Part shown: positions 48,641 to 57,994 of the stretch, piece after piece
Layout of the letters: every line of letters begins with the position of its first letter
How positions within the stretch are numbered: position 1 is the stretch's first letter
Source of the DNA: Helicobacter ibis
Lineage (GTDB): Bacteria; Campylobacterota; Campylobacteria; Campylobacterales; Helicobacteraceae
Assembly: GCF_027859255.1 (NCBI RefSeq)
Contig: NZ_JAQHXR010000004.1
Coordinates: 100,411 to 164,410, forward strand
Length of the DNA stretch: 64,000 nt
Direction of reading: 5' to 3'
Translations under genes and position numbers: made by a program
The notes under the pieces: generated by a model
The model's database searches: none
Seen by the model: only the letters and a program-made list of their open reading frames with translations
What the model was told of the DNA's origin: nothing

Positions 48641-49428
48641 TGCAATTTGCAGTTGTTGGAAATCCTATATCGCATTCTTGCTCTCCATTATTACATAATA
48701 GTGCCTTTATTGATTTAGGAATTAGAGGTGCTTATGGTAGGTATTTATTAGATGAATCTAAGAATTTTTCTGCTTTGAAGGAGCTAGGATTAAATGGTGC
48801 AAATATAACAATCCCATTTAAAGAAGTCGCCTTTAATAATTGTGATTTTGTGCATGGAATCGCACAAAAAATTGGCGTTGTAAATACAATTATCTTTAAA
48901 AATTCTAAGCTTCATGGCTATAACACAGATGCAGATGGGTTTTTTATGAGTTTAGACAATGAAGTAAAGAGTGCATTAATAATAGGTGCAGGTGGCTCTT
49001 CAAAAGCACTAGCACATATATTAAAAGATAATAATATTAAAATAACCATTATTAATCGTTCAAAGGATAGATTGGAGAGTTTTATAAAAAGTGGTTTTGA
49101 ATCTTATGCGTTTGAAGATTATATTCACACTCCACATGATGCAATAATAAATACAACTCCTTCAAGTTTAAATAAGATTCTACCTATGGATAAAAGTAGT
49201 TTGCAAAAGATTTTTGAATCTGCAAAGATAGCTTATGATTTGCTGTATGGAATAGAATCTCCATTTTTAAGACTGGCACACACTATGAGGCTAAAGACTA
49301 AAGATGGCAAAGAAATGCTTGTAAATCAGGCTATCTTGGCATTTGAAATTTTTATGGATAGATTTTGTGTGAAATATGACAAGAAAGCCCTAAGAGATAG
49401 TATGTATAAGGCTTCATTATTGTTTTGA
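48640..49428 (+). CDS. aroE: Shikimate dehydrogenase AroE
   Basis: Reduces 3-dehydroshikimate in aromatic amino-acid synthesis. 262 residues with VVGNPISHSCSPLLHN, the catalytic Lys in GANITIPFKEVAF, NTDADGF and the NADP loop LIIGAGGSSKALAHIL. The start is coupled to the SH3 gene. The end overlaps convergent pdxJ by 12 bases. Confidence 0.95.
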   Translation: MQFAVVGNPISHSCSPLLHNSAFIDLGIRGAYGRYLLDESKNFSALKELGLNGANITIPFKEVAFNNCDFVHGIAQKIGVVNTIIFKNSKLHGYNTDADGFFMSLDNEVKSALIIGAGGSSKALAHILKDNNIKITIINRSKDRLESFIKSGFESYAFEDYIHTPHDAIINTTPSSLNKILPMDKSSLQKIFESAKIAYDLLYGIESPFLRLAHTMRLKTKDGKEMLVNQAILAFEIFMDRFCVKYDKKALRDSMYKASLLF

Positions 49429-50199
49429 GTTTATTATTGTTAGCATATCTTTTATGGCTTGCTCTAATCCTGTAAATATTGCACGAGAAATTATGCTATG
49501 ACCTATATTTAGCTCTGTTATTTCTTCTATATTCAGTATTGGCTCTATGTTGTTGTAGTTTAGCCCATGACCTGCTGCTACTTCTAGTTTTAATTCCTTA
49601 GCTATTTTTGCTGCTTCTTGTATATCTATTAGACTATTATTTAGCCCTTCTTGTAGTTCTAGTCTTAATTTTGATAGCTCATTTATTGTATTGTGTGTGC
49701 GTGGTAGATTAGAAAATAGCATTAAATGCAAGTTAGCATAAAGCCCAGTATGAATCTCTACCATATCAGCACCAAGTTTGGCACATTGCTCAACGCAATT
49801 ACAATCTATAAAAAGCGATACTTCAGTGCCCACTTTGTGAAAATCATCGATTATTTTTTGTATTGTCGAGCTATTATTTTTTATATTTAATCCACCCTCT
49901 GTTGTTAGTTCTTTTCTTTTTTCTGGGACTAGAGTTATTCTGTGTGGTGCAATTTTTAGTAGGTATTTAATTATGTTTTCATTAATTGAAGTCTCTACAT
50001 TTAGCGGAAGGAATGAAGAGTTTGCAATTTTTAAGACATCATCATCATGTATATGTCTTCTATCTTCTCTTAAGTGGATTGTGATTTGATATGCACCGGC
50101 TCTTTTTGCTATAAATACTGCTTCAAGTGGGTCTGGTTCATTTATCCCCCTTGCTTCTCTTAGTGTTGCTATGTGGTCTATATTTACTCCAAGTTTCAT
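49417..50199 (-). CDS. pdxJ: Pyridoxine 5'-phosphate synthase PdxJ
   Basis: Last ring-closing step of vitamin B6 synthesis. 260 residues with the start MKLGVNIDHIATLREARG, HLREDRRHIHDDD and the C-terminal ELNIGHSIISRAIF phosphate site. AGGAGG is a strong ribosome site. pdxA is not next to it here. Confidence 0.96.
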   Translation of the reverse strand: MKLGVNIDHIATLREARGINEPDPLEAVFIAKRAGAYQITIHLREDRRHIHDDDVLKIANSSFLPLNVETSINENIIKYLLKIAPHRITLVPEKRKELTTEGGLNIKNNSSTIQKIIDDFHKVGTEVSLFIDCNCVEQCAKLGADMVEIHTGLYANLHLMLFSNLPRTHNTINELSKLRLELQEGLNNSLIDIQEAAKIAKELKLEVAAGHGLNYNNIEPILNIEEITELNIGHSIISRAIFTGLEQAIKDMLTIINSKQ

Positions 50200-50272
50200 T
50201 GTGTCCTCCTATTGGAATTATGTGCATATTTTGTTAGGATTGTAGCTAAGATTCTATAAAAAAGGTTTTATT

Positions 50273-51082
50273 GTGGTTATGGTGTTTGATTGTGAGACGA
50301 TCCCTGATGTCTTGCTTATTAAGTCGTGTTTGAAAGAAGAGTTTAAGAGTAGGAATATTGAATTTACAAGCGATTATGAAATAAGCAAAAATGCAATGCA
50401 GATTCAAAAAGAAATTAGTGGAAGCGAGTTTTTGCCATTGCCATATCATAAGATAGTTTCGATTTCTGCTGTATTTTGCGATGATTATGGTAATTTTAAA
50501 AAAGTAGGAAGCTTTAGTGCTATTGATGAAAATAGAGAAGAATCTTTAATTAAGGCATTTTTTGATTATCTAAATAATCATCAGCCAAAGTTAGTAAGTT
50601 TTAATGGTAGAAATTTTGATATTCCTGTATTGCTACTTAGAGCTATGAAATATAAAATACAAGCTGAATCTTATTTTGAGATAGAAAATCAAAAATATAA
50701 TAAAAATAAATGGGACAATTATAGACAGAGATATAGCGAGAGATTTCATACAGATTTGTTTGATGTTTTGAGTAATTATTCTTTTGCTAGGGGTTTGAAG
50801 CTCGATGTGGTAGCAAACTTACTTGATTTTCCCGGCAAATATGATGTAAGTGGTGATATGGTGTTGGATTTGTATTATGATGACAATTTAGACAAAATTG
50901 ACGAATATTGTCAAAGCGATGTTTTGAATACTTATGGTGTGTATTTAAATTATGAGCTATTGCAGGGGAATTTATCTTTAGATGATTATAGAGAGATATT
51001 AGATTCTTGGCGAAAGTTATTACCAAAAGATAAAGCATATTATAGAATCTTTTTTGATAAAATTTCTGCACAGCTTAATTAA
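50273..51082 (+). CDS. PolB-like 3'-5' exonuclease (DEDDy family)
   Basis: A 269-residue protein related to the exonuclease domain of family B DNA polymerases, without a polymerase part. Exo I is VFDCETIPD, Exo II SFNGRNFDIPVLLLRA, Exo III YCQSDVLNTY (Tyr plus Asp), so the four acidic residues and tyrosine are present. It is likely to trim DNA or RNA 3' ends; the substrate is unknown. The start is GTG at 50273 (ATG at 50279 is the alternative). Confidence 0.85.
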   Translation: MVMVFDCETIPDVLLIKSCLKEEFKSRNIEFTSDYEISKNAMQIQKEISGSEFLPLPYHKIVSISAVFCDDYGNFKKVGSFSAIDENREESLIKAFFDYLNNHQPKLVSFNGRNFDIPVLLLRAMKYKIQAESYFEIENQKYNKNKWDNYRQRYSERFHTDLFDVLSNYSFARGLKLDVVANLLDFPGKYDVSGDMVLDLYYDDNLDKIDEYCQSDVLNTYGVYLNYELLQGNLSLDDYREILDSWRKLLPKDKAYYRIFFDKISAQLN

Positions 51083-51091
51083 GGGAAATAT

Positions 51092-52000
51092 ATGCTTTCA
51101 AGAGAAATAGTTCAATTTAGCGAAATGAGACATGAGATTCGTGCTTATTTGTGTTTTTTGCTACAAAAAAATATAGCAAATAATCTTCCACATATAGAAC
51201 TAAATAAAATAATAGAAGGACTTCATAAGGTAAGCTCTGAAGTGAAAATTTTTGAGCTTTTGTATGTGCTAGATTCTAGTGGGAATCTTGTTTTTGATGC
51301 TATTTCGCCTGATAGTAGCATAGACTATAAAAAGGGGCAAAACCATAATGACAGATCATATTTTCATCGCTCCATAAAAGAGAAGCAGTCAATTCTAACA
51401 GATCCGTATCCATCAAGTGCTAGTGGAAACTTGGTAGTAACAATATCGTATCCACTATATAACAACAAAGGTGAATTAGTATATGTTGTATGTATGGATA
51501 TTCCGCTTGATAAGACTGCTTTGCTTGTTAAGCCGATGCCACTTTTTGGCTTTTTTGTTGGGTTTAGAAAATTTATCTATTTTGTAGTATCAGTTGCGTT
51601 GTTTTTTGTTAGTTTGCTATTGTTAGTTCGAGGTAGTTTTAGTATATTGGATTCTGTTGATAATTTTATGTTTTTTGATATACAAGATGTTTTTGAGGCG
51701 ACTATTTTAATCACGCTATCATTGGCTATTTTTGATTTGGTTAGAGCTATATTTGAAGAGGAAGTCTTAGGTAGGCAAAAGTCTCAAGATTCCAAAATGG
51801 TTCATAAGACAATGATAAGATTCTTGGGTTCTATTGTTATTGCTTTGGCTATTGAGGCTTTGATGTTGGTGTTTAAATTTACTATTATTGAGCCTGAAAA
51901 GTTAATCTATGCTGTATATTTAATAGGCGGAGTAACATTGCTTTTAGTTGGACTTTCATTATATATGAGGTTTGCTACAAATTTAAAGAGAGATGATTGA
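51092..52000 (+). CDS. PDC-sensor-like membrane protein
   Basis: A 302-residue protein. Residues about 35-145 resemble a PDC (dCache-type) ligand-binding domain, with VLDSSGNLVFDAI, NDRSYFHRSIKEKQSILTDPYPSS and VTISYPLYNNKGELVYVVCMDI. Four hydrophobic helices follow (about 150-300). No kinase, HAMP or methyl-accepting output domain is present and the N-terminus has no membrane helix. It lies between the exonuclease (9 bases) and hisH (overlap 1 base). Role unknown, perhaps membrane stress or ligand sensing. Confidence 0.7.
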   Translation: MLSREIVQFSEMRHEIRAYLCFLLQKNIANNLPHIELNKIIEGLHKVSSEVKIFELLYVLDSSGNLVFDAISPDSSIDYKKGQNHNDRSYFHRSIKEKQSILTDPYPSSASGNLVVTISYPLYNNKGELVYVVCMDIPLDKTALLVKPMPLFGFFVGFRKFIYFVVSVALFFVSLLLLVRGSFSILDSVDNFMFFDIQDVFEATILITLSLAIFDLVRAIFEEEVLGRQKSQDSKMVHKTMIRFLGSIVIALAIEALMLVFKFTIIEPEKLIYAVYLIGGVTLLLVGLSLYMRFATNLKRDD

Positions 52001-52605
52001 TGTTTGGTATTGTAAATTATAATGTTGGAAATTTAGCAAGTGTGCAAAATGCATTAAAAAAAGCCGGAGTAGATGCAATAATCGAATCTAATCCAAGTAA
52101 GTTAAAAGAATACGATAAGCTTCTTCTTCCTGGGGTTGGTGCATTTGGAGATGCAATGGAGCATTTAAGAGATTCTGGTATGTTTGAATCTATACTAGAA
52201 TATACAAAGAGTGGAAAGTATTTGCTTGGTATTTGTCTTGGAATGCAAATTTTGTTTGAAAAGAGTTGTGAGTTTGGTGAGAATCTTGGGCTTGGACTGA
52301 TAGAAGGAGAAATAACGCAAATACCAAAAAGCAGTAACGAGATAAAAATACCTCATGCAGGTTGGAATCTAGTGAGTAAAGTTAGGGATAGTGCCTTGCT
52401 AGATGGGCTTAATGATAGGGAGTATTTATATTTTACACATAGCTATTGTGTTAGAGATTTAAAGCATGCACTTTGTGTTACAGAATATGGCGTGAAATTT
52501 TCTAGCATTGTAAATAAAGATAATATATTTGGGATTCAGCCACACCCTGAAAAATCACATGATGTAGGCATTAAAATCCTGCAAAATTTTATTAAGTTGA
52601 GATAG
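52000..52605 (+). CDS. hisH: Imidazole glycerol phosphate synthase subunit HisH
   Basis: Glutaminase that feeds ammonia to HisF in histidine synthesis. 201 residues with NVGNLASVQNAL, LLPGVGAFGDAM, the nucleophile Cys in GICLGMQILFE and the His-Glu pair in GIQPHPEKSH. The ATG overlaps the preceding stop (TGATG). hisF is not in the window. Confidence 0.95.
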   Translation: MFGIVNYNVGNLASVQNALKKAGVDAIIESNPSKLKEYDKLLLPGVGAFGDAMEHLRDSGMFESILEYTKSGKYLLGICLGMQILFEKSCEFGENLGLGLIEGEITQIPKSSNEIKIPHAGWNLVSKVRDSALLDGLNDREYLYFTHSYCVRDLKHALCVTEYGVKFSSIVNKDNIFGIQPHPEKSHDVGIKILQNFIKLR

Positions 52606-52607
52606 AT

Positions 52608-53318
52608 ATGCAAATAATTCCAGCAATAGATTTAAAAGATAAAAACGCAGTAAGGCTAAGTCAAGGCAAAATGGATAGTGTAAAAATATATAGCACAAAT
52701 CCGGTTGAGTTAGCATTGTCGTTTATGGACATGGGTGCTAGTTATTTGCATATTGTGGATTTAGATGGTGCAATACATGGAAGCCCAAAGAATCTAGAAG
52801 TAATAGCACAAATAGCAAAAGACACAAGGCTAAAGATTCAAGTAGGTGGTGGGATTCGTAATGAAGAGACTATTTGTAAATACTTAGAACTTGGGGTGCA
52901 TAGGGTTATTTTAGGGTCTATTGCATTAAGTAATCCGCAGTTTGCAAAGGAAATGGCTGATAAATATAAAATAATAATAGGTATAGATGCTAAAGATGGT
53001 TATGTAGCTACACAAGGGTGGGACAAACAAGAAGATATCTTGGCAGTTAGTTTTGCTAAAGAATTTAAAGATAGCAATATAGAAGCAATAATATGTACTG
53101 ATATTGCAAGAGATGGTATGTTAAATGGTGTCAATGTAGAATTCACAAAAGAAATAGCGAAAAATAGTGGAAAATTTACCATTGCCAGTGGTGGTTTGTC
53201 ATCTCAAAGTGATGTTGATGAGTTATATAAATCACATGTAGATGGTGTAATTGTGGGTAAAGCATTTTATGAGAATAAATTAGATTTAAAAATGCTATTT
53301 TGTAAATATTTAGATTAG
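52608..53318 (+). CDS. hisA: ProFAR isomerase HisA
   Basis: (beta-alpha)8 isomerase of histidine synthesis. 236 residues with the catalytic Asp in IPAIDLKDKNAVRLSQGK, VGGGIRNEETI and the second Asp in CTDIARDGMLNGVN. It follows hisH by 2 bases. The rest of the his genes must lie elsewhere. Confidence 0.95.
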   Translation: MQIIPAIDLKDKNAVRLSQGKMDSVKIYSTNPVELALSFMDMGASYLHIVDLDGAIHGSPKNLEVIAQIAKDTRLKIQVGGGIRNEETICKYLELGVHRVILGSIALSNPQFAKEMADKYKIIIGIDAKDGYVATQGWDKQEDILAVSFAKEFKDSNIEAIICTDIARDGMLNGVNVEFTKEIAKNSGKFTIASGGLSSQSDVDELYKSHVDGVIVGKAFYENKLDLKMLFCKYLD

Positions 53319-53436
53319 TAATTTGTGTGTTTATCATAAAAATTTGTAATTTTATTGTAAGACATGGATATTTATGATATCATGTCAAACTTTATTATCT
53401 TAAAAATTATTAAGTTTATTTTATAAGGAGCCTACC

Positions 53437-53811
53437 TTGAAAATGGTTGTTGTTGATGATAGTTCAACTATGAGAAGGATTATAAAAAATACATTGGCTA
53501 GACTTGGTTATGAAGATATTCTAGAGGGAGAGAATGGCGTTGAAGGTTGGGAGAAGATGGATTCAAATCCTGATGTTAAAGTTCTCATCACTGACTGGAA
53601 TATGCCAGAAATGAATGGCTTGGACTTGGTAAAAAAAGTTAGAGCTGATGATAGATTCAAAGATATACCAATAATTATGGTTACAACAGAAGGTGGAAAG
53701 ACAGAAGTTATAACAGCTCTTAAGGCAGGTGTTAATAACTATATCGTTAAACCATTTACTCCTCAAGTCCTAAAAGAAAAGTTGGAAGTTGTTCTTGGCG
53801 TTAATGACTAA
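53437..53811 (+). CDS. cheY: Chemotaxis response regulator CheY
   Basis: A 124-residue stand-alone receiver domain that carries the CheA signal to the flagellar switch. It has the acidic pocket VVVDDSS, phospho-Asp in VLITDWNMPEMNG, the Thr in MVTTEGG and Lys in NYIVKPFTPQ. It is close to H. pylori CheY1 along its length. The start is TTG after AAGGAG, which gives the expected MKxxVVDDSS N-terminus. Confidence 0.97.
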   Translation: MKMVVVDDSSTMRRIIKNTLARLGYEDILEGENGVEGWEKMDSNPDVKVLITDWNMPEMNGLDLVKKVRADDRFKDIPIIMVTTEGGKTEVITALKAGVNNYIVKPFTPQVLKEKLEVVLGVND

Positions 53812-53813
53812 TT

Positions 53814-54650
53814 ATGGATTCTCTTTATAATTGCCTAGCTATAGAAGCAGATAAGTTTTTATGGCTCTTTATAGATAAAGCCATGGAATTGACTGGAGAG
53901 GCAATAGAAGAGGTTGAGGGTGGCTTTATTGTACGAACCACACAAGATGTCGAAAAAATAGAGCAGAATCTAAGGGAATTTCTACAATATCTACAACAAA
54001 CTTTTGGCGAAACAATTACCCTAAAGACCAAGATAACACAAGAAGAAAATAAAGATTGGATTTGCAACTATAAAAATTCGGTTCAACCGGTGCTATGTGG
54101 TAGGTTCTATATAAGACCATCATGGCATGATAGCTTAAACAATGATGAGATTATAGATATAATAGTTGATCCAGCTTTAGCATTTGGTAGTGGTCATCAT
54201 GGTAGCACCTATGGTTGCTTGATTGCGTTAAGTAGTATTGATTTAGTAGGCAAGAATCTTGTTGATGTTGGTTGTGGTAGCGGTATTTTATCTATTGCAG
54301 CTAAGAAAGCAGGTGCTAATGTTTGGAGTTGCGATACTGATAGTATAGCAGTAGAATCTACTAAGGATAATGCTTCTAAGAATAACCTACAAATAGATAA
54401 TGTATGGGAAGGCACTTTAACAACTATGAGTTGCAATAATGTTAAGTTTGATGTCATTGTTGCAAACATATTAGCAGATATAATAGTAACAATACCATTT
54501 GAAAAGTATATAAAAAAGGGTGGCATATTGATACTATCTGGGATACTGGAACAATATATACAAAAGGTTTTAGATAGATTTGATAATTTTAAAAAACTCT
54601 CTTGTGAAATTAATGATGAATGGGCTACAATAATACTACAACTTAATTAA
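53814..54650 (+). CDS. prmA: Ribosomal protein L11 methyltransferase PrmA
   Basis: SAM-dependent methylation of L11. 278 residues: an N-terminal substrate domain, then the SAM motif LVDVGCGSGILSIAAKKAGA, preceded by FGSGHHGSTYGCL (the usual FGTGxHxTT in a variant form), and VANILADIIV. It lies 2 bases after cheY, the same order as in H. pylori. Confidence 0.92.
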   Translation: MDSLYNCLAIEADKFLWLFIDKAMELTGEAIEEVEGGFIVRTTQDVEKIEQNLREFLQYLQQTFGETITLKTKITQEENKDWICNYKNSVQPVLCGRFYIRPSWHDSLNNDEIIDIIVDPALAFGSGHHGSTYGCLIALSSIDLVGKNLVDVGCGSGILSIAAKKAGANVWSCDTDSIAVESTKDNASKNNLQIDNVWEGTLTTMSCNNVKFDVIVANILADIIVTIPFEKYIKKGGILILSGILEQYIQKVLDRFDNFKKLSCEINDEWATIILQLN

Positions 54651-54659
54651 GGAATTTAA

Positions 54660-56588
54660 ATGCAAAAACAGAATAACGAGAACAATGACAAAAAACAAAA
54701 TAATTTTTTTAATCAGAATCCACTTTTAGTATTTGCCATTTTTGCAATCATCGCTATTGTTGTGTTTAAGTTTATTTCTCCAGTCGGAGATGCTTCAAAT
54801 AGACTTAGTGGGGCAAGTTCTACAAAAAATATCAATTATTATGAATTAAAAAAATTAATAGAAAATAAAGAAGTGGATTTTGTAGCTATTGGTCAAAGTG
54901 TGTTGAAGGCTACTTCAAATACAAATGGCACAAAGACTATATATGTTACACAAAGAGTGAATCCAGATAATACGCTAATACCGCTACTAGATGAAAAGGG
55001 AGTGGAATATACAGGTTATAGCGAGAGTAATTGGCTTAGTGATATGCTATTTGGCTGGGTGTTGCCTATATTTATTTTCTTTGCGATTTGGATGTTTTTG
55101 GCATCAAGAATGCAAAAGAATATGGGAAATGGAATTTTGGGCATTGGTAGTTCAAAAAAGTTAGTAAATGCTGAAAAGCCTAATGTAAAGTTTGATGACA
55201 TGGCTGGTAATGTTGAGGCTAAAGATGAGGTTGTGGAAATTGTAGATTTTTTAAAGAATCCAGATAGATATGCTGCACTTGGCGCTAAGATTCCAAAGGG
55301 TGTTTTATTAGTTGGTCCTCCGGGAACTGGTAAGACATTGCTAGCAAAGGCTGTTGCAGGTGAGGCAAATGTTCCATTCTTTTCTGTTAGTGGAAGTAGT
55401 TTTATTGAGATGTTTGTAGGTGTTGGTGCAAGTAGAGTTAGAGATTTGTTTGAAAATGCAAAAAAAGAAGCACCTAGCATAATTTTTATAGATGAGATTG
55501 ATGCAATCGGTAAGAGTAGAGCTGCAGGTGGAATGATTAGTGGGAATGATGAAAGAGAACAAACTTTAAATCAGCTTTTAGCAGAAATGGATGGGTTTAA
55601 TTCTGATTTATCTCCTGTTATTGTTCTTGCTGCTACAAATAGACCAGAAGTGCTTGATCCAGCGTTGCTTAGACCTGGTAGATTTGATAGACAAGTGTTG
55701 GTTGATAAGCCAGACTTTGAAGGAAGAATCGAAATATTAAAGGTTCATATAAAAAATATTAAGTTAGCAAAAAATGTTGATTTGTTTGAAGTATCAAAAT
55801 TAACTGCTGGACTTGCTGGTGCTGATTTAGCTAATATAGTTAATGAAGCTGCACTACTTGCAGGTAGAAATGCTAAAAAAGAGGTCGAACAGAGTGATTT
55901 CTTAGAGGCAGTTGAGAGGGGTATTGCAGGTTTAGAAAAAAAATCAAGGAGAATCTCACCAAAAGAAAAGAAAATAGTTGCATACCATGAGAGTGGTCAT
56001 GCGTTAATTGCCGAGATTACAAAAGGTGCAAAAAAAGTAACCAAAGTATCAATAATCCCTAGAGGTTTAGCTGCACTTGGGTATACGCTAAATACCCCTG
56101 AAGAAAATAAATATTTAATGCAAAAGCATGAGCTTTTAGCTGAAGTTGATGTGTTGCTTGGAGGCAGGGCTGCAGAGGCTGTGTTTTTAGGAGAGATTTC
56201 AACTGGTGCTAGTAATGATTTAGAGAGAGCAACTGATATAATTAAAGCTATGGTTAGTTATTATGGAATGACTGATGTTGCTGGGCTTATGGTGCTAGAA
56301 AAACAAAGAAATGTGTTTTTAAATGGTGGTTTAGGTAGCTCTAGAGAGTATAGCGAAGAGATGGCTCAAAAGATGGATTCTTATATAAGAGATATTCTAA
56401 ATGAGAGATTTGAAGCGGTTAAATCATCTCTTGAGACATATAGGGAAGCTATTGAGGATATAGTTAAGGAATTATTTGAAAAAGAAAATATAGATGGCGA
56501 TAAGGTAAGAGAGATAATCGCAAACTATGAAGAGAAAAATAATTTACCTACAAAGCTAGTTAAAAGTGAAGAACAAGAAGAAGCATAA
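54660..56588 (+). CDS. ftsH: ATP-dependent zinc metalloprotease FtsH
   Basis: Membrane AAA+ protease for quality control. 642 residues with two N-terminal membrane helices flanking a small periplasmic domain. AAA motifs are [20 protein letters not shown] and the SRH region [10 protein letters not shown]. The zinc site is HESGH. All catalytic parts are present. It begins 9 bases after prmA. Confidence 0.97.
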   Translation: MQKQNNENNDKKQNNFFNQNPLLVFAIFAIIAIVVFKFISPVGDASNRLSGASSTKNINYYELKKLIENKEVDFVAIGQSVLKATSNTNGTKTIYVTQRVNPDNTLIPLLDEKGVEYTGYSESNWLSDMLFGWVLPIFIFFAIWMFLASRMQKNMGNGILGIGSSKKLVNAEKPNVKFDDMAGNVEAKDEVVEIVDFLKNPDRYAALGAKIPKGVLLVGPPGTGKTLLAKAVAGEANVPFFSVSGSSFIEMFVGVGASRVRDLFENAKKEAPSIIFIDEIDAIGKSRAAGGMISGNDEREQTLNQLLAEMDGFNSDLSPVIVLAATNRPEVLDPALLRPGRFDRQVLVDKPDFEGRIEILKVHIKNIKLAKNVDLFEVSKLTAGLAGADLANIVNEAALLAGRNAKKEVEQSDFLEAVERGIAGLEKKSRRISPKEKKIVAYHESGHALIAEITKGAKKVTKVSIIPRGLAALGYTLNTPEENKYLMQKHELLAEVDVLLGGRAAEAVFLGEISTGASNDLERATDIIKAMVSYYGMTDVAGLMVLEKQRNVFLNGGLGSSREYSEEMAQKMDSYIRDILNERFEAVKSSLETYREAIEDIVKELFEKENIDGDKVREIIANYEEKNNLPTKLVKSEEQEEA

Positions 56589-56597
56589 GGAATAAGA

Positions 56598-57209
56598 ATG
56601 GATACTAGATTGCAAATGGTGACACAAGATGGTTTTAAGTTTATAATAGTTAGCTTAATTGCCTATGTGCTTTTTAGTTTGCTATCACTTAATAGTCTAG
56701 CTATTATCAGTATTATTGTTGCTTGTGTTGGAGTTTATTTTTATAGGAATCCAGAGCGGGTATGCAATGATGATTCTAAGGACAATATAGTATCCCCAGT
56801 CGATGGAAAAATAAAAGACATAATACAAGAAGAAAATAAAATTACTTTAGTTGTATCAAAGCCAATTTGCTTTTGTGGGTTAATTAGAATGCCTTTTAGA
56901 GGGTATGTAAAAAAAGCAAAAAAGATTCATGGACTTTGTAATGCTGATAGTATTACTGGAGAGAGAATATATATTGACTTTAAACATGAAAATGATACAG
57001 ATTTTATGAAATTAATAATATATCCTAGGATATTTTCTCAAGTTAATTTTTATGGTGATGATTCTATTTGTAGAATAGCAAATAGAGTTGGATTTTTGCT
57101 TGATGGTAAAGTTTTTATAACAATTTCCAATATAAACTTAAAAGTATCAGTTGGAGATATGTTATATGCAGGTATTAGCTCTATTGGAAGTTTAAACAAT
57201 GAAAATTAA
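56598..57209 (+). CDS. Phosphatidylserine decarboxylase-related protein lacking the pyruvoyl site
   Basis: A 203-residue protein with two membrane helices (about 13-45), then a Psd-like fold: FYRNPERVCND, IVSPVDGKI and IYPRIFSQVNFY. Canonical Psd self-cleaves at a Gly-Ser near the C-terminus. Here the equivalent region reads RVGFLLDGKVFITIS without the Gly-Ser, so decarboxylase activity is unlikely. It overlaps pssA by 11 bases and keeps the ftsH-psd-like-pssA order of H. pylori, where a separate true psd exists. Confidence 0.8.
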   Translation: MDTRLQMVTQDGFKFIIVSLIAYVLFSLLSLNSLAIISIIVACVGVYFYRNPERVCNDDSKDNIVSPVDGKIKDIIQEENKITLVVSKPICFCGLIRMPFRGYVKKAKKIHGLCNADSITGERIYIDFKHENDTDFMKLIIYPRIFSQVNFYGDDSICRIANRVGFLLDGKVFITISNINLKVSVGDMLYAGISSIGSLNNEN

Positions 57210-57924
57210 TCCACTCTATATACTGCCAAATTTATTTACTGGAGCTAGTATATATCTTGGAATCCTTAGCGTATCTTATGCGTTTTTGGGTAGATTCGAA
57301 CTTGCTTGTTGGCTTGTATTGATTAGTCTAATTTTTGATGGATTAGATGGAAGAGTTGCAAGGCTTACTGGCACTACGAGTAAGTTTGGTGTAGAGTTTG
57401 ATTCATTGGCTGATATTATTGCATTTGGTGTTGCACCGGCTATGATTTTGTTTTTTTATATTGGTTTTTCTTATGGTAAGTTAGGAATCGCAATTTCTGG
57501 TTTATATGTTGTATTTGGTGCTATTAGACTTGCAAGATTTAATGTTAGCACAGGAAATAGTGAGCCAAATGTTTTTATAGGGTTGCCAATACCTGCTGCT
57601 GCTGTGTTTATAGTTAGTTGGTTAATGTGTGAGATGGTATTTGCAAAATTATATCCGGAGTATTCCAAAGAATTCTTATTTATTCTTATGATATGTGTGC
57701 TTTTAATAGGATTGCTTATGGTTAGCAATATAAGGTATCCAAGTTTTAAAAAGATTAACTTTTACAACATTAGCTTTGGTAAAATCATAGTGTTTTTGAT
57801 GATGTTTTTAGCGGTGTTGTTTATTTATCCGATTTATACTGTTGTTTCTTTAATTACTGCTTATGTATTTTTTGGACCTTTAAGGGCAGGTTATTATATT
57901 TTCTTTAAAAAAACAATTAAGTAA
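57199..57924 (+). CDS. pssA: Phosphatidylserine synthase PssA
   Basis: Makes phosphatidylserine from CDP-diacylglycerol. 241 residues, multi-pass membrane protein with the CDP-alcohol transferase motif DGLDGRVAR...GVEFDSLAD (D-x2-DG-x2-AR-x8-G-x3-D-x3-D). Start overlaps the psd-like gene by 11 bases. Confidence 0.95.
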   Translation: MKINPLYILPNLFTGASIYLGILSVSYAFLGRFELACWLVLISLIFDGLDGRVARLTGTTSKFGVEFDSLADIIAFGVAPAMILFFYIGFSYGKLGIAISGLYVVFGAIRLARFNVSTGNSEPNVFIGLPIPAAAVFIVSWLMCEMVFAKLYPEYSKEFLFILMICVLLIGLLMVSNIRYPSFKKINFYNISFGKIIVFLMMFLAVLFIYPIYTVVSLITAYVFFGPLRAGYYIFFKKTIK

Positions 57925-57994
57925 TATTTTTTTGTTTTTGTTTTGTTAATTTTTCCATAATATACTTTATATTATTGTTTTTAAAGGGTGTAAT

